Source of the DNA: Ruminococcus sp.
Lineage (GTDB): Bacteria > Bacillota > Clostridia > Oscillospirales > Ruminococcaceae
Assembly: GCA_015066665.1 (NCBI GenBank)
Contig: SVNX01000005.1
Location: 31,623 to 95,622 of the forward strand
DNA: 64,000 nt
Reading direction: 5' to 3'
A program made the translations under genes and the position numbers. The notes beneath the pieces were generated by a model. The model made no database searches, had not been told where the DNA came from, and was given only the letters and a program-made list of their open reading frames with translations. Below, one piece after another: positions 59,379-64,000 of this stretch; position 1 is the stretch's first letter, and every line of letters starts with the position of its first letter.

Positions 59379-61184
59379 TTACTGTGCCAGTACAAGTCTC
59401 TTCAGAACGGCAAGGTCAAAACCATTGATTTTGCCATCCTCAGTAAGCTCAGAAGCAGCAGCTTCAGCCTCGGTCAGTGTGCCCATGGCCAGCAGATACT
59501 TCTGCAGGATGACAACGTCCATTACAGTTACGGAACCGTCGCTGTTGATGTCACCCTTGATGGCAGCCTTTTCCTTCGGGATCGCAAACAGGCCCTGAAT
59601 TGTCATTTCTTCAGCAGCAGCACTGATGTAGAAGCGAGTGATGGTGTCGAGTGTCTCACCATTGGCATCGAGTACCTTCTTGAAATCATCATAGCTGAAG
59701 TACATCACGTTGGTGGTATTGTCAGAGGAAGAAGAGTAAACCTGATACCAGCCGCCCTGCATAACGAGATACGGATCTGCGGAGGATTCATAAACCAGAG
59801 CAATGTCATAATCTTCGCTGACATAGTCTCTGATGCTGGAAACGGATGCATTCTTCCATGCCTGCAGGGTCTGACCGCCGTTGGGCTTGTAGATCTCAAT
59901 CCAACTGTCATCCATCGGCACATCGTCCCAGGAGAACGGAGGCTTGACATACTCTTCATACTCGGGCAGTGTGCAGGATACGCCGTATACACCCATCATT
60001 GCTTCAATGACAGGCGCAGAATTCGGATACCAGGTGTTGGTCAGACGGTACAGATAACCATGTGCCTCACCGGAACCGTTGTTAGGGGCGTTGTTGTCCC
60101 AGAGTACGCAGGGGATGCCTGCGGCCTTAGCCTTGGAAAGATAGGATTTTGCCCAGTTGACTCTGGACTCTGTGTTATTGAAGTCGGAGGCACCGAATTC
60201 ACCAATGATGATGGGTGCACCCTTCTCATCGGAAATGGACTTGAGCGAGTTGAAGAGGTTGGTCAGGTGGCCTTCATAATCTTCACCGTAGCCGCTCTTG
60301 CCGGGGAATTCGTGGTTGGCGTAGGAATCGGTTGCCATGGTGAAAAAGTACGGTGCATAAGCATGTACGGACAGTGCAACATTGCCGCTGCCTTCAGGGA
60401 TGGCGATATTTCTGACTGCATCCGCACCGGAAGAAGCACAGTAGCCCGGCAGCATCAGCAGACGTTCCTTGTTCTGGGAGGAACCCTGGGAACGAACCGT
60501 ATTGACAAATACAGCGTTCAGATTATTGATGTACTGTCTGGAATAGCTGTCGCCGGTACCCCATTCTACAGAGCTACCCAGACCCTTCTGACGGGGCTCA
60601 TTCATACCCTCAAAGATCAGGTGCTGGTCGTATTCAGCGAATTCATCGGAAACCTGTGTCCAGATATCGCCGAGCATAGCAGAAGCTACAGCATAGGTCG
60701 CATCAGTGAATTCGCTGACATTGACCCATGTCTCCTCGTGATGTACGTTCAGGATGATGAACATGTCCAGCTCATAGGCATAATCCACGGTCTGCTTCAC
60801 ATAGTCCATCCATCTCTCGTCGATGACATACATGCTCTGTGCCTCATCAAACTCCACATGCTGATACCATGTGGTCGGGATGCGGACAGTGTTGAAGCCG
60901 GCAGCCTTGATGGTTTCGAACAGTTCCTTGGTCGGTTCCGGATTGCCCCAGCAGGTGGCAAACTTAGCCGGTGCCATGTCGATGGTGTAGGATGCGTTGT
61001 GGCTGTCGAGCGTGTTTCCCAGATTCCAGCCGATGACCATCTGGTCGGTGATCTGTCTTGCGGTCAGACCGGACAGTGCAGCATCTGCTGCGAATGCGTT
61101 CTGCGGCAGTGCACTGATGCCGGATGTCAGCAGCACAGCGGACGCTGCGGCGGACACCAGTCTGCCAAGATAATTGTGTTTCAT
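59379..61184 (-). CDS. Secreted GH5 (GH5_4-like) endoglucanase with C-terminal beta-module and dockerin
   Basis: Signal peptide; MVIGWNLGNTLDSH, CWGNPEPTKELFETIKAAGFNTVRIPTTW, HLIFEGMNEPR, IIGEFGASD; dockerin GDINSDGSVTVMDVVILQKYLL...EDGKINGFDLAVLKRLVL. Start 61184 by RBS gaggggg. Confidence 0.92.
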   Translation of the reverse strand: MKHNYLGRLVSAAASAVLLTSGISALPQNAFAADAALSGLTARQITDQMVIGWNLGNTLDSHNASYTIDMAPAKFATCWGNPEPTKELFETIKAAGFNTVRIPTTWYQHVEFDEAQSMYVIDERWMDYVKQTVDYAYELDMFIILNVHHEETWVNVSEFTDATYAVASAMLGDIWTQVSDEFAEYDQHLIFEGMNEPRQKGLGSSVEWGTGDSYSRQYINNLNAVFVNTVRSQGSSQNKERLLMLPGYCASSGADAVRNIAIPEGSGNVALSVHAYAPYFFTMATDSYANHEFPGKSGYGEDYEGHLTNLFNSLKSISDEKGAPIIIGEFGASDFNNTESRVNWAKSYLSKAKAAGIPCVLWDNNAPNNGSGEAHGYLYRLTNTWYPNSAPVIEAMMGVYGVSCTLPEYEEYVKPPFSWDDVPMDDSWIEIYKPNGGQTLQAWKNASVSSIRDYVSEDYDIALVYESSADPYLVMQGGWYQVYSSSSDNTTNVMYFSYDDFKKVLDANGETLDTITRFYISAAAEEMTIQGLFAIPKEKAAIKGDINSDGSVTVMDVVILQKYLLAMGTLTEAEAAASELTEDGKINGFDLAVLKRLVLAQ

Positions 61185-61252
61185 ATGATTTCCCCCTCGA
61201 AATAATAAAAAAACGTTTTTCGGAGTGCACAATGCACTCCTTTCATGTATTC

Positions 61253-61281
61253 ATTATACAGTTTATTTTTGCGGATGTCAA
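61253..61281 (-). promoter_or_regulatory. Promoter of first GH5 gene
   Basis: Minus strand TTGACA-17 nt-TATAAT. Confidence 0.8.
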
Positions 61282-61363
61282 CGGATTTTGGATATTTTAT
61301 CGCAGTTTGGAATGTAAAAATATAGCGAAAATTGTACTATGCGTAATTATTTCACAGAAAATT

Positions 61364-61404
61364 AAAAAAAGCAGATCCTCTGCCTTGCGGTGGAGGATCT
61401 GCTT
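61364..61404 (-). terminator. Terminator of second GH5 gene
   Basis: Minus strand GCAGATCCTC...GAGGATCTGC followed by TTTTTTT. Confidence 0.8.
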
Positions 61405-61411
61405 GTGATTA

Positions 61412-63670
61412 TCAGGAACCGATCAGCTTACGCTTGAGGATGGCGAGGTCGAATCCGTTGACACGGCCGTTCACATCCATATCGGCTGCTTCAGCTTGTT
61501 CACGGGTCAGTGTGGTTCGGGCGAGGATGCTGCGCTGTACCAGAACAACGTCAATCAGCGTGAAGTAGCCATCGCCATTGACATCACCGGAGGGCTTTAC
61601 CGGTTCTGTGGGCTGTGTGGTTTCAGGCTCTGTGGGTGCGGTTGTAGTCGGCGCCTGTGTTGTGGTTGTGGCCTCGGTTGTGGTTGCGGGCGCCTGTGTT
61701 GTGGTGGTCGCAGCCGTTGTCGTTGTCACAGGAGCCTGTGTAGTTGTGGCGGCTGCGGTTGTTGTGGTCACCGGTGCCTGTGTGGTTGTGGCGGCCTCGG
61801 TTGTGGTTGTGGTTTCAGGTGTTGTGGTTGTTGTGGTTGTCGTTGTCTTGGGTGTGGTGGACGTCGTGGTGGTTGTCGTTGTTGTGGTAGTTGTAGTAGT
61901 AGTTGTTGTTGTGGTGGTGGTGGTAGTGGTTGTAGTCGTTGTGGTCGTTGTAGTTGTTGTGGTGGTAGTGGTTGTGGTAGTCGTTGTTGTGGTGGTTGTT
62001 GTTGTCGTAGTGGTCGTGGCTGCCGGTGTGGTTGTGGTTGTTTCGGCAGCAGAGCCTACGGGAACGGCATAGAGACCATACGCCGTAGAGGACTGTGCGG
62101 AAGCGCTGATGAACAGATTGTAGATGTCGTTCATGGAGGCGCCATTGTCGTTCAGGGCCTTCTGGATGTCATCGTAGGTGAAGTACATCATGAAGGTGTC
62201 ATTGCGGTCGTCCTCGGACATTACCTTGTACCAGCCGCCCTGCAGCACCAGATACGGTTCGGAAAGGGAATCATGCACGAGCACGAGCTCGTAGTTTTCG
62301 TTCAGGTAGTTTCTCCAGTTGGAAGCGAGAACATTGCCCCATGCTTCAATGGAAGTACCATTCTGTGCATAATAGAGCTGTACCCAGTCATCACCGACGG
62401 GAATCTTGCTCCAGTCAAACGTGGGTGCAACGTAGTCGTCTTCACCGGGGAGATCGCTGCCGACATCGTAAACGGACATCATTGCTTCAATGACGGGAGC
62501 GGATACATCGTACCAGGTATTGGTCTGACGATTGACATAGCCATGGGCTTCGCCGGTGCCGTCATAAGTGCGGTTATTGTCCCAGAGCACGCAGGGGATA
62601 CCTGCGGCCTTGGCCTTGGTCAGATAATCCTTTGCCCAGTTGACGCGGGACTGTGTGTTGTTGAAGTCAGAAGCACTGAATTCACCGATGATGATGGGGG
62701 TGTTCTTCTCGTTGGAGATCTGCTTGAGGGTGTTGAACAGGGAAGTCAGATGACCCTCATAGTTTTCACCGTAGCCGCTGGCACCGGGGAAGTTGTGGTT
62801 GGCATAGGAATCGGTCGCCATGGTGAAGAAGTAAGGTGCATAGGCGTGAACGGAAAGTGCAATATTGCCGCCGTCGGACGGAACATTGATGCCGCGGACG
62901 GCATCAGCCTGGGAGGAAGCACAGTAGCCGGGGAGCATCAGCAGACGCTCCTTGTTCTGGGACGAGCCCTGGCCTCTGACAGTATCTACGAAGACCTCGT
63001 TGAGGTTATTGATATAAGCTCTGGAATTGTTATCGCCGGCACCCCATTCTACATCGCCGCCAAGACCGGTCTGACGGGGTTCGTTCATGCCCTCAAAGAT
63101 CAGGTGCTGGTCATAATCGGCAAACTCCTCGGATACCTGCTCCCAGATGTCGCCAAGCTTTGCAGATGCCTCTGCATAGGTGCTGTCGGTGAACTGGCCG
63201 ACATTGACCCAGTTTTCGTGATGGACGTTCAGGATGATGAACATGTCCAGCTCGTACGCATAGTCTACGGTCTTCTTCACATAATCCATCCATGCATCGT
63301 TGATTTCGTAGGTCTGGGTGGAATTGTTGTACTGTAAATGCTGATACCATGTTACGGGTATACGAACTGTATTAAAACCGCCCTCTTTCACAGTTTCGAA
63401 CAGTGCTTTAGTCGGTTCCGGATTGCCCCATGCAGTTGCAAATGTCTTGGGTGAGCTGTTGTAGGATAATCCGTCTCCGTGGGAATCAAGGGTGTTGCCG
63501 AGATTCCATCCGATGACCATCTGAGAGACGATCTGCTTTGCGCTCAGACCGGACAGTGCAGCGGCATCAGCCGGAATATCCGAGGAATTCGGCGAGAATC
63601 CGATGCCGGACGAGAGTATGACGGCAGCCACAGCAGTGGAGAGCCATCGCTTGATTTGTTTTGCGTTCAT
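61412..63670 (-). CDS. Secreted GH5 endoglucanase with beta-module, very long Thr-rich linker and C-terminal dockerin
   Basis: MVIGWNLGNTLDSHGDG, AWGNPEPTKALFETVKEGGFNTVRIPVTWYQH, HLIFEGMNEPRQ, IIGEFSASD; dockerin GDVNGDGYFTLIDVVLVQRSIL...DVNGRVNGFDLAILKRKLI. Confidence 0.92.
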   Translation of the reverse strand: MNAKQIKRWLSTAVAAVILSSGIGFSPNSSDIPADAAALSGLSAKQIVSQMVIGWNLGNTLDSHGDGLSYNSSPKTFATAWGNPEPTKALFETVKEGGFNTVRIPVTWYQHLQYNNSTQTYEINDAWMDYVKKTVDYAYELDMFIILNVHHENWVNVGQFTDSTYAEASAKLGDIWEQVSEEFADYDQHLIFEGMNEPRQTGLGGDVEWGAGDNNSRAYINNLNEVFVDTVRGQGSSQNKERLLMLPGYCASSQADAVRGINVPSDGGNIALSVHAYAPYFFTMATDSYANHNFPGASGYGENYEGHLTSLFNTLKQISNEKNTPIIIGEFSASDFNNTQSRVNWAKDYLTKAKAAGIPCVLWDNNRTYDGTGEAHGYVNRQTNTWYDVSAPVIEAMMSVYDVGSDLPGEDDYVAPTFDWSKIPVGDDWVQLYYAQNGTSIEAWGNVLASNWRNYLNENYELVLVHDSLSEPYLVLQGGWYKVMSEDDRNDTFMMYFTYDDIQKALNDNGASMNDIYNLFISASAQSSTAYGLYAVPVGSAAETTTTTPAATTTTTTTTTTTTTTTTTTTTTTTTTTTTTTTTTTTTTTTTTTTTTTTTTTTTSTTPKTTTTTTTTTPETTTTTEAATTTQAPVTTTTAAATTTQAPVTTTTAATTTTQAPATTTEATTTTQAPTTTAPTEPETTQPTEPVKPSGDVNGDGYFTLIDVVLVQRSILARTTLTREQAEAADMDVNGRVNGFDLAILKRKLIGS
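61862..62017 (-). repeat. Low-complexity coding tract: 52 consecutive Thr codons
   Basis: Read codon by codon: every in-frame triplet on the plus strand is NGT (ACN on minus) from 61862 to 62017; all four Thr codons are used. Confidence 0.93.
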
Positions 63671-63730
63671 AGTTGTCCCCTCCTGAAAGTAAACGTTTTC
63701 TTTTGCTCGCGCAGATGAGCTGTTGATTCT

Positions 63731-63759
63731 ATTATACAGTTTGCATCGCCCGCTGTCAA
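63731..63759 (-). promoter_or_regulatory. Promoter of second GH5 gene
   Basis: Minus strand TTGACA-17 nt-TATAAT; shares AAACTGTATAAT with the first GH5 promoter. Confidence 0.8.
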
Positions 63760-64000
63760 GAGATTTTATGCGTTTTCACAGTTTACGCATTGTAAATTAT
63801 TTGTGCCGGAAATAGTCATCTGATTATGTCATATTTTGTTTACAAAGGACAAAAGAAGAACCCCTCCCGCAGGTGACCCGCCCCTTGTCAAGTAGACAGC
63901 GCAAAAAACAAAAACAATCTACGTTGTGACTAAAAGCAGTCTGTGCAATTTGTGCAGGCTGCTTTGATGTTGTCAATTGGCAAGCCCCTTTTGAAGTGAG

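Noticed and set aside
61496-63337. 613-aa Cys/Gly-rich and 164-aa Val-rich plus-strand ORFs
   Set aside because: Shadow frames of the Thr-codon tract (ACN read antisense gives Val, Cys, Gly or similar runs); no RBS or independent support.

Overview
The window is a chromosomal segment from a low-GC Gram-positive, most likely a cellulosome-producing Ruminococcus-like Oscillospiraceae. The species is inferred from dockerin-bearing cellulases plus Firmicutes gene order; it was not searched. Contents in order: a transglutaminase-domain protein (5' truncated), prmA, a divergent EF-G paralogue and a GH26 dockerin protein. Next come rplA-rplK-nusG-secE-rpmG (minus) and an XRE regulator divergent from an NfeD/flotillin pair. 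A ~13.6 kb minus-strand glycan locus follows (SDR, polysaccharide pyruvyl transferase::MenD-like fusion, tandem-GT2 protein, Glf, two GlfT2-like transferases, ABC permease and ATPase). Then ddl-murI-DUF1934-argS, a PucR/CdaR-type regulator, ftsEX, an M23 hydrolase, an S41 protease, greA, lysS and a few metabolic genes. The complete S10-spc-alpha ribosomal protein locus (rpsJ to rplQ) comes next, then a HAD hydrolase and two tandem GH5 dockerin cellulases. No rRNA, tRNA or CRISPR array was recognised. The best candidates for new biology are: (1) the pyruvyl transferase::MenD-like fusion with its SDR and tandem GT2 partners inside a galactofuranose-type ABC-exported glycan locus; (2) a matched pair of 15-bp palindromes at both start sites of the XRE/NfeD-flotillin divergon; (3) a promoter-to-terminator unit of ~95 nt with no evident gene before greA; (4) a long S10-operon leader with an internal terminator; (5) a run of 52 uninterrupted Thr codons in a cellulase linker. 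All calls come from reading the sequence and the supplied ORF track; no database search was possible.
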